From: DATBAX01 sp963723765 | GTDB taxonomy: Bacteria; Acidobacteriota; Terriglobia; Terriglobales; Acidobacteriaceae | Assembly (NCBI GenBank): GCA_963723765.1 | Contig: CAVRSD010000005.1 | Span: forward strand, 434,001-498,000 | Direction of reading: 5' to 3' | DNA: 64,000 nt | Part shown: piece by piece, positions 37,548-47,200 of the stretch | Layout of the letters: every line of letters starts with the position of its first letter | Numbering within the stretch: the stretch's first letter is position 1 | Made by a program: the position numbers and the translations under genes | Notes under the pieces: generated by a model | The model's input: only the letters and a program-made list of their open reading frames with translations | What the model was told of the DNA's origin: nothing | Database searches by the model: none

Positions 37548-37700
37548 TTGCCATCCTGAGCGCAAGGTCTGTTTCGTGAAGCGAAGCTGCCCTGAAGTCG
37601 AAGGACCCCTAGGCCAGTCACACCCGTGGAACACATAGGGATGTTTCGACTCCTTCGCCGTTCACTTCGTGAATGGCTCACTCGCTCAACATGACAATAG
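37548..37700. repeat. Degenerate inverted repeat between convergent genes
   Basis: CATCCTGAGCGCAAGG and GTCGAAGGACCCCTAGG on the left are loosely mirrored by CACATAGGGATGTTTCGACTCC and CTCGCTCAACATGACA on the right. It is a diverged relative of 16202-16324 and lies between convergent genes, as that copy does. Confidence 0.65.
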
Positions 37701-37717
37701 ATCTATGATAGTTTTCG

Positions 37718-38902
37718 TTACGCTGCTTTGCGATATTTCTTCTGTAGTTCTGCCAGAGTAAGGTCCACGCGTGCCAGACCTCGCAAGGTGTAGTCAACGT
37801 CATAGCCAAATCCACAGCGGATATAGCGGCCACCGCCGAAGTGGTCTCCGGGAGTGATCAGCACGGAGCGCTCTTTCCGCAATTTGTCGAACAATTTGGT
37901 CGAGGTAATCGGCAGCTTGTATTTGAAGTAAGTAATGGCTCCAGCCATAGGCGGAATGTAGGTAAAGATGTCGTCGTGGGAATGGATCCACGATTCGAGT
38001 TTGGGCAGGTTGCGGCGAATGATGGTCCGTGTGCGCTCGAGAAGTTTTTCTCTGCGTGTCGGCTCCATCACGATGCGGGCGAGCCGGTCAGAAAGCATGG
38101 TTGGCGTGAGCGTTGTGTAATCGCGATAGGTACAGAGTTTGATAATGGTCTTTGGTGGCGCGACAATCCATCCGATGCGCAGGCCAGGCAAGCCAAAAGC
38201 CTTGGAGAGGCCGGAAGTGATGATGACTTTGTCATAACGTCCCCAGAAAGTTGGCGAGATCGGGCCGCTGATTTCCGCGCCGCGATAAATTTCGTCCACT
38301 AACAACCAGGCATTGGCTTTACGAGCGACACGAATGATCTCTGCCATTTCATCTTCGTTCAGGACCGCGCCAGTCGGATTGTTGGGATTGGTAACAACGA
38401 TTAATTTTGTCTTTTTGTTTACCGCACGGCGGAGGCCCTCAACATCAAGCGCCCAGCGTAGCTTACCGTTCTCTCGTCGTTCCACCAGATGAAATGAATT
38501 AGTTTGGGCAGCATAGGCGCGGGAGAGTCCCCATGCTTGCAGGTAATTTGGCAGCATGAGTGCGGCGTGGTCGCCCTTTTCGAGCAGCCCCCAAAGCGCG
38601 GTAAAGTTAGCTTCCGACCCACCGTTGGTGACCAGCACGTGCTCGGGCGTAGCACCATACCATTGCGCGATATTTGCGCGCAGTTCGTGGGAGCCATCCG
38701 ACTCCGGGTACTTCAGACCAACAGAAAGAAACTTGGCGGTGGCTTCAGGAGTTTCCACCAATTCTTCGACTCGCAAAGGGAGAACGCCGCTCTCCGAGAG
38801 GTTGAATTCCACCTCATGTTCGAAAAGGCACTGGGTTCGTTCCATGCGAAAGAGATCGATGCGCAAGGGTTCCTCCAACCGGCGCTGGGCGCCGAAGGGC
38901 AA
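37718..38902 (-). CDS. Class I/II pyridoxal-phosphate aminotransferase
   Basis: The 394-residue protein has the fold-type I aminotransferase motifs NPNNPTG (172-178), LVDEIYRG (201-208) and SGLSKAFGLPGLRIGW (230-245, with PLP Lys234). The N-terminus FRMERTQCLFEHEVEFNLSESGV is a recognisable subgroup start. Substrate is unclear; aspartate and other amino acids are possible. The start at 38902 is the first in-frame ATG; a later ATG at about residue 20 exists. Confidence 0.88.
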   Translation of the reverse strand: MPFGAQRRLEEPLRIDLFRMERTQCLFEHEVEFNLSESGVLPLRVEELVETPEATAKFLSVGLKYPESDGSHELRANIAQWYGATPEHVLVTNGGSEANFTALWGLLEKGDHAALMLPNYLQAWGLSRAYAAQTNSFHLVERRENGKLRWALDVEGLRRAVNKKTKLIVVTNPNNPTGAVLNEDEMAEIIRVARKANAWLLVDEIYRGAEISGPISPTFWGRYDKVIITSGLSKAFGLPGLRIGWIVAPPKTIIKLCTYRDYTTLTPTMLSDRLARIVMEPTRREKLLERTRTIIRRNLPKLESWIHSHDDIFTYIPPMAGAITYFKYKLPITSTKLFDKLRKERSVLITPGDHFGGGRYIRCGFGYDVDYTLRGLARVDLTLAELQKKYRKAA

Positions 38903-38973
38903 ACTCTAGCAGAGGGAGAATTGGCTGTAAATCCAGGTATGAAAAAGAGTGTGACCAGCGGACATTTACGGTC

Positions 38974-39783
38974 TTATTGAGAGGTATGTTGCGCAGCAAC
39001 TCTTGGCAGCATGCCCATTACTGCGCCGAGCACTGGACCAGAACCGCGCTGTAGAAAAGCGATCACTCTCACATTTGACAGATCGGTGTGGGGATCGATC
39101 TTGACCTCGACCTGTTTTGCAAAGTTATGATTTTTATCGCCAGTACCGATTTTGGTAATGCTTTGGACAACTGCTACGTAGGCAAGATGGTGGCCTTTGT
39201 TCTCACCGCGCTCTACCTGCGATTCAGCATGGTCCAGCGCGACCACGAAATAAACATCGGCGCTTGGACCTTTGATCGATGCAGGCAGCGCGTCAGCTTC
39301 CACGTATGCGTGCAGCTTGCCAGAATCGTCTCCCGAAATAGAGGAAATATGAATCTCCACTTTCCCGGAGCGGCTGGCTTTCTCGATCGCTTGTGCCACT
39401 AAATGGGAATCATTGCCCACAAATTCAGCAGTTCCATCCACCACCATCTCAGGAGTGTACGAACTGGCCAACCCGAAGTGACTGACGAATGCTGCCTGCC
39501 GATCGGTAACTACACTGGAAGAATAAGGGTCTTTCCAACCAAGCTGGTCCCAGTAAGTGACGTGTTCACTCAGAACAATCAGTTGCGCGCCAGGTATCGG
39601 TTGGGTCACGTCCAATTGTTGCAAGAGGACGTCCGCCGGCGGACAACTTGAACATCCCTCCGAGGTAAACAACTCAACCAGAATTGGGGTCGGATTCTTG
39701 CCTGCGGAAGCATCAGCGGCAAACGTTAGTGTCCCGGCAAAAAACGATGCCAGCAACCAAAACCATATTGCCAGTCTTTTCAT
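38974..39783 (-). CDS. Secreted DUF1223 (thioredoxin-like) protein
   Basis: The 269-residue protein starts MKRLAIWFWLLASFFAGTLT with a signal peptide ending near TFAADA. The DUF1223 core LVELFTSEGCSSCPPADVLL contains a CSSCP thioredoxin-like pair, followed by VTYWDQLGWKDPYSS and YTPEMVVDG. Periplasmic redox or thiol function is inferred only. An upstream ATG eight codons earlier adds MGVEMRRE. It lies between the aminotransferase and GH116 genes on the same strand with short gaps, so co-transcription is possible. Confidence 0.85.
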   Translation of the reverse strand: MKRLAIWFWLLASFFAGTLTFAADASAGKNPTPILVELFTSEGCSSCPPADVLLQQLDVTQPIPGAQLIVLSEHVTYWDQLGWKDPYSSSVVTDRQAAFVSHFGLASSYTPEMVVDGTAEFVGNDSHLVAQAIEKASRSGKVEIHISSISGDDSGKLHAYVEADALPASIKGPSADVYFVVALDHAESQVERGENKGHHLAYVAVVQSITKIGTGDKNHNFAKQVEVKIDPHTDLSNVRVIAFLQRGSGPVLGAVMGMLPRVAAQHTSQ

Positions 39784-39883
39784 CTCACGCCTCATTTCAA
39801 CTCCCAATTCGCTCGCGACCCGACATCTAGTAGACGTCTGTAAGCGAAAAAGGTTTCAAACCGGCTTGCATTGACCACTGCAG

Positions 39884-42316
39884 CTATTTTGGCGGTTCGG
39901 TCATCTCCATGGCCCAGATCGCGGCCGGGCGCATGTACATGGAGGCGCGATAATATCCGGTCTTCTCCCATGCCTCCGGAGTGCGGAACCAGTAGCCCTT
40001 GGTTTCATACGTCGTGTGAAAAATGCCCCACGCAGTACGGTAACCTTCGTCTTTTAGGCCGTCACTCAGCATGAGTGCAGCAACGCCAAATGTGGTGCCG
40101 GTCCAGACTTCCTGGACTTGTTCATTCGTAGTGATGATGCTGCCGTCGGGGGCCATGCCATTGACCGCACCCATTTCACCATTGGCAAACTTCATAACGT
40201 TGAAGTCATAAATTTTCTTCAATGACTTCAGTTGCATATCACGCGGCACCAGGTCGCCCAGGCCGGTCATGTTGGCATACCACTGACCAGCGAGCATATC
40301 GGCCTGAATGTCATCGCGATATTCGCTCATGGTGTCGTAACGGAAGTAGCCCCCGTTCCATAGCTTCGAGACATAGGTGGATTGTCCTTTGAGGAACCAA
40401 TCGTGATATTTGGTGGCGGATGCCGTGTCCCCCAGCGTGCGGGCGATTTCTTCGGCTGCGCGCAAGGCTGCCAGCCATAAGCCGCCGCAATAGGCGCTCT
40501 CCCCATGCACAATCCAAACGTCATAGGTCTGGTCGGGATAATCGTCATTTTGCGGAAGCCCGTCACCCACGCGGTCATACTGCCGCAAATGTTCGAGCGC
40601 TTCCTGAACCGCCGGCCAGGTGTAACGCAGGAATTCAGCGTCTTTCTTCCCGGTAAAGATGTAGTCGCGATAAATCATCAGCACGAATTTACTGTTCAAG
40701 TCTTTCCAGTCGTTGGTATTTTGCCAACTGAAGGAATTGACCTGCATGAATGGATCTTCCTGCGGAACTCCCAAGTCGTGTGGAACCGCACCCTTGGCTT
40801 TGCGGACCCGGAATTGCAGCGATTGAGTTTGCTGAGACTTCCACTGCCACAAATATTTATCGGTTAAGTCTTGTGGCACAGTGTCGGCGAACTGACGCAG
40901 TTCCTGCTTATCAATGTCCGGCCAGAATTTCGCCAACGGCATGGATCCATAAAAACGCACATCGAGGGTGCCATAGAACGGGTAGTCAAAACATTCCATG
41001 AAGGCGAAGCTGTGAGGAGTCTTGGAATCGGAACCGACTGGACGGCCCCAGAAAGAGCCCCCATCGGCAAGAATGTAGAGTTCATTAAACAGCATTCCTC
41101 TATACCACAACGGCTTGCTTTCATCATTGACGTACGGGGCTTGCCAGGCGTCGATAGCGTCGCTCCATTGCGATGCGTTCAACAGACCATCCTTGGCAAT
41201 CTGCCATGCGTTGGTACCGGATGTGCCATAGAAATCCGTGTAATGGCGATACCATTTTCGTCCCGAGCCAAACTCCACGATAGGAAGATCCCAGGAAATG
41301 ACCATCGGGATAACTTTCTTCTCGCCCGGCTTCAAGGTAAAGCGCACCGCGATGGCCCCTGCCAGATGTTCGTCGCTGCTAACCCAGGATTGATCGCTGT
41401 TGGAGAGACGGCCGTCCTTGGCAAAAGGCGTCCAGACTTTATTTCCGTCCTCAGACAATCCATCCGGAAGAAACGTGGTTTGGTAAGTGATCTCCACGCC
41501 TGGGGATTCGATCGAGGCCACTGCCATTTGACCGTCCCACTCATCTTTCACTCCGTCAGGATGAAGGCGATCAAATACGATCCCCTTCATGCGACCGGCC
41601 GCCCCTTCATCTTTGCTTACAAAGTGATTGACGTTCCCGTTATCATGGCCGTTGTTCATGTTGGGAGTAAAGTCGCGGAACCATCCCAGCATGTTGCTCC
41701 ACGAAAGTAGGACGGACACGGTCACCGGCTTGTCTGTAGGATTTTCGGCGTGCCAGCGATAGACCGCTACGGGATAACTGCTTTCCTTATAATTGTCGGG
41801 GAGAACGGGAGAGAACTGCTCGAGTGTCACATGGGCGGGAAATTTATCAGAGCGATAGTCGTACCAGGATTTCGGATAAAGAGAATAGTAGTCACCCGCA
41901 CCTACCGGGTAATCCCATTTCCAGCTGCTTAGTTGTTTTCCGTCAGGATGCCCCGCCATTAGAACCTGAGCAAAGCCTTCCGAAGCGCCCTCGGATTTCT
42001 GATACATGGCAAATTGGTTGGCCCACACCGTTTCATACTTGTGAGCGCCAGACTTCACGTGCCAGCGGGCGAAATCGCCGCGATACGTCCGCGAAAAAGT
42101 TCCCGCTCCGAAACCACCGACAGGAGCGCCTTGCCAGTAGCCGTCGTCAATCATGCCGGCGATCGCAGGCTTTTTCCCGCCCGCATTCTCCAGTGGGACG
42201 CCAATTCCTCTTTTCCAGGCTGCTTTCGGGATGACGTCTCCGGCCCATGCGCAGGATGCGCCAACCAGGAAGAGCAATAGAAATATGACGCACTTCTGCA
42301 TCCGCTGCTGTCTCAT
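39884..42316 (-). CDS. Secreted GH116 family glycosidase (beta-glucosidase / GBA2-like)
   Basis: The 810-residue protein has a signal peptide (CVIFLLLFLVGASCAWA) and the N-terminal GH116 domain (PVGGFGAGTFSRTYRGDF, about 65-82). A large helical catalytic domain follows. The nucleophile Glu412 lies in FNELYILADGG, and the acid/base Asp599 in DQTYDVW just before SAYCGGLWLAA. These match the human GBA2 and bacterial GH116 positions from memory. GH116 enzymes act on beta-glucosides and beta-xylosides. The signal peptide places it outside the cytoplasm. The CRTAC1-like gene diverges from it across 185 bp. Confidence 0.9.
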   Translation of the reverse strand: MRQQRMQKCVIFLLLFLVGASCAWAGDVIPKAAWKRGIGVPLENAGGKKPAIAGMIDDGYWQGAPVGGFGAGTFSRTYRGDFARWHVKSGAHKYETVWANQFAMYQKSEGASEGFAQVLMAGHPDGKQLSSWKWDYPVGAGDYYSLYPKSWYDYRSDKFPAHVTLEQFSPVLPDNYKESSYPVAVYRWHAENPTDKPVTVSVLLSWSNMLGWFRDFTPNMNNGHDNGNVNHFVSKDEGAAGRMKGIVFDRLHPDGVKDEWDGQMAVASIESPGVEITYQTTFLPDGLSEDGNKVWTPFAKDGRLSNSDQSWVSSDEHLAGAIAVRFTLKPGEKKVIPMVISWDLPIVEFGSGRKWYRHYTDFYGTSGTNAWQIAKDGLLNASQWSDAIDAWQAPYVNDESKPLWYRGMLFNELYILADGGSFWGRPVGSDSKTPHSFAFMECFDYPFYGTLDVRFYGSMPLAKFWPDIDKQELRQFADTVPQDLTDKYLWQWKSQQTQSLQFRVRKAKGAVPHDLGVPQEDPFMQVNSFSWQNTNDWKDLNSKFVLMIYRDYIFTGKKDAEFLRYTWPAVQEALEHLRQYDRVGDGLPQNDDYPDQTYDVWIVHGESAYCGGLWLAALRAAEEIARTLGDTASATKYHDWFLKGQSTYVSKLWNGGYFRYDTMSEYRDDIQADMLAGQWYANMTGLGDLVPRDMQLKSLKKIYDFNVMKFANGEMGAVNGMAPDGSIITTNEQVQEVWTGTTFGVAALMLSDGLKDEGYRTAWGIFHTTYETKGYWFRTPEAWEKTGYYRASMYMRPAAIWAMEMTEPPK

Positions 42317-42501
42317 GAATTCTCCAGGAATTCGTTTTTTTGTTACATCAGTTCGAAAACTCTGATCGTCTCAAAAACACCGCCGCTGAAAAATCGATAT
42401 TCTATGGGGATTCTATAGGCTGGCAGCAGGAATGGAAAGCGGTATCTTGTAGGATGTCCAGACTGGGGTTCCTACTCTATAATTTCTGCACCCTCCATCC
42501 T

Positions 42502-44202
42502 ATGCGCAAATCTTCTCTCCTGGCTCTCCTGTTTTCAACCGTTGCACTTGCCCAAACGACGACTACGCAGGTTCCCGTGCCCAAGTTTCAGGATGTTGCT
42601 CAGCAGGTTGGTCTGACTGTTCCCCACATTTCTTCGCCGGACAAGCAATACATAGTGGAATCCATGAGTGGCGGCGTCGGACTTATCGACTGCGATAACG
42701 ACGGCAAACTCGACATCCTGACGGTGAATGGCTCTACCATCGACCGCTATCGGCAAGGTGGCGACCCCATGGTCACGCTTTACCACCAGGACGCAAACTT
42801 CAAATTCACCGACATTACCCAGGCAGCCGGTCTCACACGCAAAGGATGGGGAATGGGGATAGCCGTAGCCGATTACGACAACGACGGATTGCCGGACATC
42901 TACGTGACCGGCTATGGCGGGAACGCGCTGTACCACAATCTAGGCCACTGCAAGTTTGAAGATGTTACCGACAAAGCCGGCGTTCGAGGTGGCGGGTTCA
43001 GCACGGGTGCGGCCTGGGCCGACTACGACCGAAGCGGTTTTGTAAGCCTTTTCGTCTCGCGTTACGTGCATTTTGATCTGGATAAACTTCCGAAATTTGG
43101 CAGCGACGAAAAGACCTGCCGCTTCAAGGGAGTCGAAGTGCAGTGCGGACCATGGGGACTGCAAGGCGAAACGGACCTGCTCTTCCATAATCGCGGCAAC
43201 GGCACGTTCGAAGAAGTTTCCAGGAAAGCCGGGGTGGACGATCCGAATCGCTACTACGGTCTAAGTGCGATCTGGGGCGACTACGACAACGATGGTTGGC
43301 CGGATTTGTTCGTGGCCAATGATTCCGGGCCCAATTACCTTTATCACAATAAACACGATGGCACGTTTGAAGAGAGTGGAATGCTCTCCGGCATCTCGCT
43401 TAGCGGCGATGGTTCGGAGCAGGGCAACATGGGCATCAGCTGGGGCGACTACCGGCATGAAGGCAGGCTCTCCATGTTCGTGACTACTTTTGCCGATCAG
43501 GCGGACACTTTGTATCGCAACCTCGGCAAGGATGGATTTTCCGACGTAAGCCTGCCAGCCCAATTGGCTAAGCCGACCTATGCGCCCGTGGGATGGGGGA
43601 CGGGATTCGTCGATATGGACAACGATGGCTGGCTCGACATTTTCGTTGTCAACGGACACGTGTATCCCCAAATGGATAGTATTCCCGGCGGCACTCGTTA
43701 TCGCGAACCCATGCTGCTTTTTCGTAATAAGCACGATGGCACGTTCGAGGATGTTTCCAGTGTTCTGACGGCAATCCCCGATGCATCGCGACGGGGAGCC
43801 GCTTTTGGCGATTTAAACAATGATGGGAATATCGATGTTGTGACCCTGGACGTCGACGGAATCCCCGCATTGCTGTTAAACCAGGGCGGTAATAGCAATC
43901 ATCGCGTTCTATTCAAACTGCTGGGAACGAAGAGCAACAAGATGGCGATCGGCGCGCGAGTTACGGTGACGGCGGGCAAACTGGTTCAGTTTAGTGAGGT
44001 CAGTAGTGGGGGCAGCTATCTTTCGCAAAACGATCCGCGATTGCACTTCGGTCTGGGAGCTGAAGCCCGGATGAACCAGGTGGAAATTCGTTGGCCCAAT
44101 GGGAACGTGGAAACGCTGAAAGATGTTCCAGCAGACTTTATTTATACGATTGTTGAAGGCGAAGGAATCAAAGACAAGATTGCGTTACCAGCTTTGAAGT
44201 AA
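42502..44202 (+). CDS. Secreted FG-GAP/VCBS repeat protein with ASPIC/UnbV domain (CRTAC1-like)
   Basis: From ATG 42502 the 566-residue protein has a signal peptide (MRKSSLLALLFSTVALA). At least five beta-propeller repeats follow, with calcium-binding DxDxDG-like loops (DCDNDGKLDIL, DYDNDGLPDIY, DYDNDGWPDLF, DMDNDGWLDIF, DLNNDGNIDVV). The C-terminal ASPIC/UnbV domain includes GARVTVTAGKLVQFSEVSSG and VEIRWPNGN. The frame extends 54 codons upstream but that part lacks conserved features. The family is common in Acidobacteriota and Planctomycetes; a role in extracellular binding is inferred. Confidence 0.88.
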   Translation: MRKSSLLALLFSTVALAQTTTTQVPVPKFQDVAQQVGLTVPHISSPDKQYIVESMSGGVGLIDCDNDGKLDILTVNGSTIDRYRQGGDPMVTLYHQDANFKFTDITQAAGLTRKGWGMGIAVADYDNDGLPDIYVTGYGGNALYHNLGHCKFEDVTDKAGVRGGGFSTGAAWADYDRSGFVSLFVSRYVHFDLDKLPKFGSDEKTCRFKGVEVQCGPWGLQGETDLLFHNRGNGTFEEVSRKAGVDDPNRYYGLSAIWGDYDNDGWPDLFVANDSGPNYLYHNKHDGTFEESGMLSGISLSGDGSEQGNMGISWGDYRHEGRLSMFVTTFADQADTLYRNLGKDGFSDVSLPAQLAKPTYAPVGWGTGFVDMDNDGWLDIFVVNGHVYPQMDSIPGGTRYREPMLLFRNKHDGTFEDVSSVLTAIPDASRRGAAFGDLNNDGNIDVVTLDVDGIPALLLNQGGNSNHRVLFKLLGTKSNKMAIGARVTVTAGKLVQFSEVSSGGSYLSQNDPRLHFGLGAEARMNQVEIRWPNGNVETLKDVPADFIYTIVEGEGIKDKIALPALK

Positions 44203-44217
44203 TCCCAGTTGTCGTAC

Positions 44218-47200
44218 TCAGTGCACAATATTCGCGCTGGCGGGCCACTTGAGCCGCAGCAGCGGATCGCCGAACAAGATGTACGTCCGGCGCACGTCTG
44301 CATCTGCGATACCAGACTTGGCCTGGTTAACGGCGTCTCCTAATGCCGGCGAGGGCTGGGTAAATAATAATCCGACCATCACTTTGTCCATCTGGGCCTG
44401 CGGTGCAGCCTGGTTGAGTCCAGAGGATGCCCAGACGGCTACTGCTCCGCCATTTTTCGCCAGCAACAGAGACTCCGCCAGACTCTCGGTATAAACATCC
44501 TGGAAAAATCCGTTGAGACAATTCATGATGAGGAATACGGGCAGCCGCGCTCCATTGGTCAAGGACGTGGCCGAAGCGTCATCAAACAGATTGTCACCAG
44601 ACCAGACTTCCACCGAACCATGTCCGCTGTAATTGACCAGCAGATCGCCATTGTTGATGTCGGCGATAATCTGTTGCTTTGCGGAGCTGGCATCCATATT
44701 GCCGGCAAATATATCGAGAATCTTCATCGACTTGGGCAACAGCTTCTGGACAGACTGCGATTCTTTGGTGAAGTTGATAGTATCGTCGCGGTCCGCCACC
44801 ATCAGAGTCTGATTGGTCCAACTGCCAGCTTGAGAGCTGGTATAACCTGCAATTTTTCCAACCACGGTATTGGCGTCATCCTGTGTGCGAACCGGAAGGC
44901 GACCGGTGGCGATTTCCGCGAAGCCGGTATTGCTAAAGTCCGAGAACCAGTCGTCAGATGCGGTTTTTAGCTCACGGGTGACGATGATCTTAGTGGGCAC
45001 GAAATCAAAAAACCCAAGACCCAGATAATTTCGCGGATCAAGGGAAGCATCTCCCATGAGCAGGAGATATTTGGGCGCCGATTTCCACTGCGTGGTTGCA
45101 GTCTGCAGAAAGCTGCGGATCGCGTATGGGCTTCTCTCTCCGAAATTAAACTCATCGTAGAGATCATTCACGCTGATAATCGAAACCGTTTTCCCTTCGG
45201 CGCGGTGCAGTTGAGACAACGGTGCCAATTGGCTCGCGAACTCAGGATAGGAAATCATCACAACTTCACTGCCCGGTTGCGGGCTGTGCCAGTTGGAAGG
45301 GTTATTCCGCATTAATTCGAAAGGCGCGGTAATTCGTTTATCGGACAGAGCAAGCAGGGTGTGCATCCCGGAAACTGACCAGGGCACTTTCGCTTGCAAA
45401 GCGTACTTACCTTTTTCACTGAGCACCTGCATGGCAAGTTCTACCGGTTGCGCAGGATTTGTGATGTCCACTAAAAGCGTTGGGCTTTGGCGGAAACCGT
45501 TGACCACCACATGGTCGCCCGCCTCGGCAGTGAACTTCAGAGAATCCGCTTCCGCCGTATAAGTGTGGGGATAAGTAAGCGTGATGAAATTCACCAGGCT
45601 TAGGTCGTTTTCACCATTCTGTGCAGTCAGTGTCACAGAGTTCGCGCCGGGCCGAAGAACTCCGGTCGGCACCTGCAAGGTAATGCTGCCTTCATTCTGT
45701 CCGGTGAAGTTCAGTTCACCCAAGGTTGAGCCATTCATGGCGATTGTCACATCATGGGCCTGGCCTTCGGTCACGCCCTGCAAGACCACGCGCAAGCTGG
45801 CATTCCCAGTTATTGCAGATGCGATGTTTGCCGCGTTCAGTACCTGGTCGACGGGAGCCGGGGAAACGAGCGCACCAAAGAAATTGTCGGTATTTTCTTT
45901 GAGCAACGCCGCAAAATAGGTGGTGCGCTGGTTCAATGCAACTGTCTGCAGGAAGCTTTGCGGCTGTGGACCACCAGCTTCATAGCCTTGCTGAGCAATG
46001 CGCAGGCCAGGTTGATTCCCCGCTACCAGCCAGTAAACCCGTTTGTCGGAGTAGAAAGTATCAATGCCAGTGCCGTAGAACTCGACAGCAGCTTGTGGGC
46101 CGAATCCCCCAGAGCCTGGCCCCACTCCGACAATGCGGATGGGCTGTTCAACTCCCTCCGCAAAAAGTCTGAGGAGACTGGAATCCACGGATGGGCTCAA
46201 CCCAGCAGCGACCAACTGCGGTTGGGTGATTCTGTACCATCCCTCGTGGCGTACAAAAATCTTCACCGCAGGATGCGCGGCGAGCTGGAATTGCGTTTGC
46301 TGCTGTTGCGAAGTACTGGCGCCCATCTGCGCTACGGCTTCAATAATTTCGCTTGCCGGGGAATTTCCCGCAACAGAATCTGGAAAATTCAGTTCTTGAA
46401 TCATCAATGCCTGGGCTGCACTCGGCGCTGACGAATCTTCCTGGGGAGAGATGGGACCATGGAATGTTCGTGTACCGTTCAGGTCCACGTCCTCCAGCCA
46501 GTAGAGACTATTATTTGCGCCCGAAGAACGATCTATCCATGTGTATGTCTTAGCGCCGTGCTGCTCCAAAGCGTGCCGCATGATGAGGGCAGACCCAGCG
46601 ATCAACGAGGGATTCAGACGAACCCGCTGCCCATTCACTTCGCGATAAACATTGAATCCCAGATTTCTTAGCTCTCCACCGGTCTTCCATGACAACAGCG
46701 CTCCGGCGGAAGTGGATCCAGCAGTGAACGATTCCAACTTCACTCCTGTCGGGGTTTCAATGAGTTCGCTTTGCGTCGCGAAATTGTTGGAAAACAGAGA
46801 ATCGGCCTGGCTTTCCGATACCGATGCGGTGTTTACCGCCTGGGAGGGAGTGGTTGCCGTCACTTTGATCGTGATCGTAGCCGATTGTCCGATGGCCAGA
46901 TTGCCGATCGGGCAGGTTACGGTTACTACTGCGAATGCACAAGTCCCCACGGTTGTCGTCGATGAGACGTAGGTAACATCCGTGGTCGGCAGAGGATCGG
47001 TAACCGTCACGCCGGTCGCCGCCGTGGGCCCATTGTTGGTCACGACCAGCGTATAGGTTAGTGTCTGACCCTGTCGAACTGGATTTGGCGAAGCAGTTTT
47101 GGTGATCGATATATCGGTACACGGAACCGCCGCGGAATTCGGCCCCGGGGAAGAAGCAAGCGTAGCGTTCGTAGCACTAATTCCAGAAGCCCCGGTTGTA

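Noticed and set aside
39884..44202. A polysaccharide-use locus formed by GH116 and the CRTAC1-like gene
   Set aside because: They are divergent, with no transporter, sugar regulator or further glycosidase next to them. Shared function would be guesswork.
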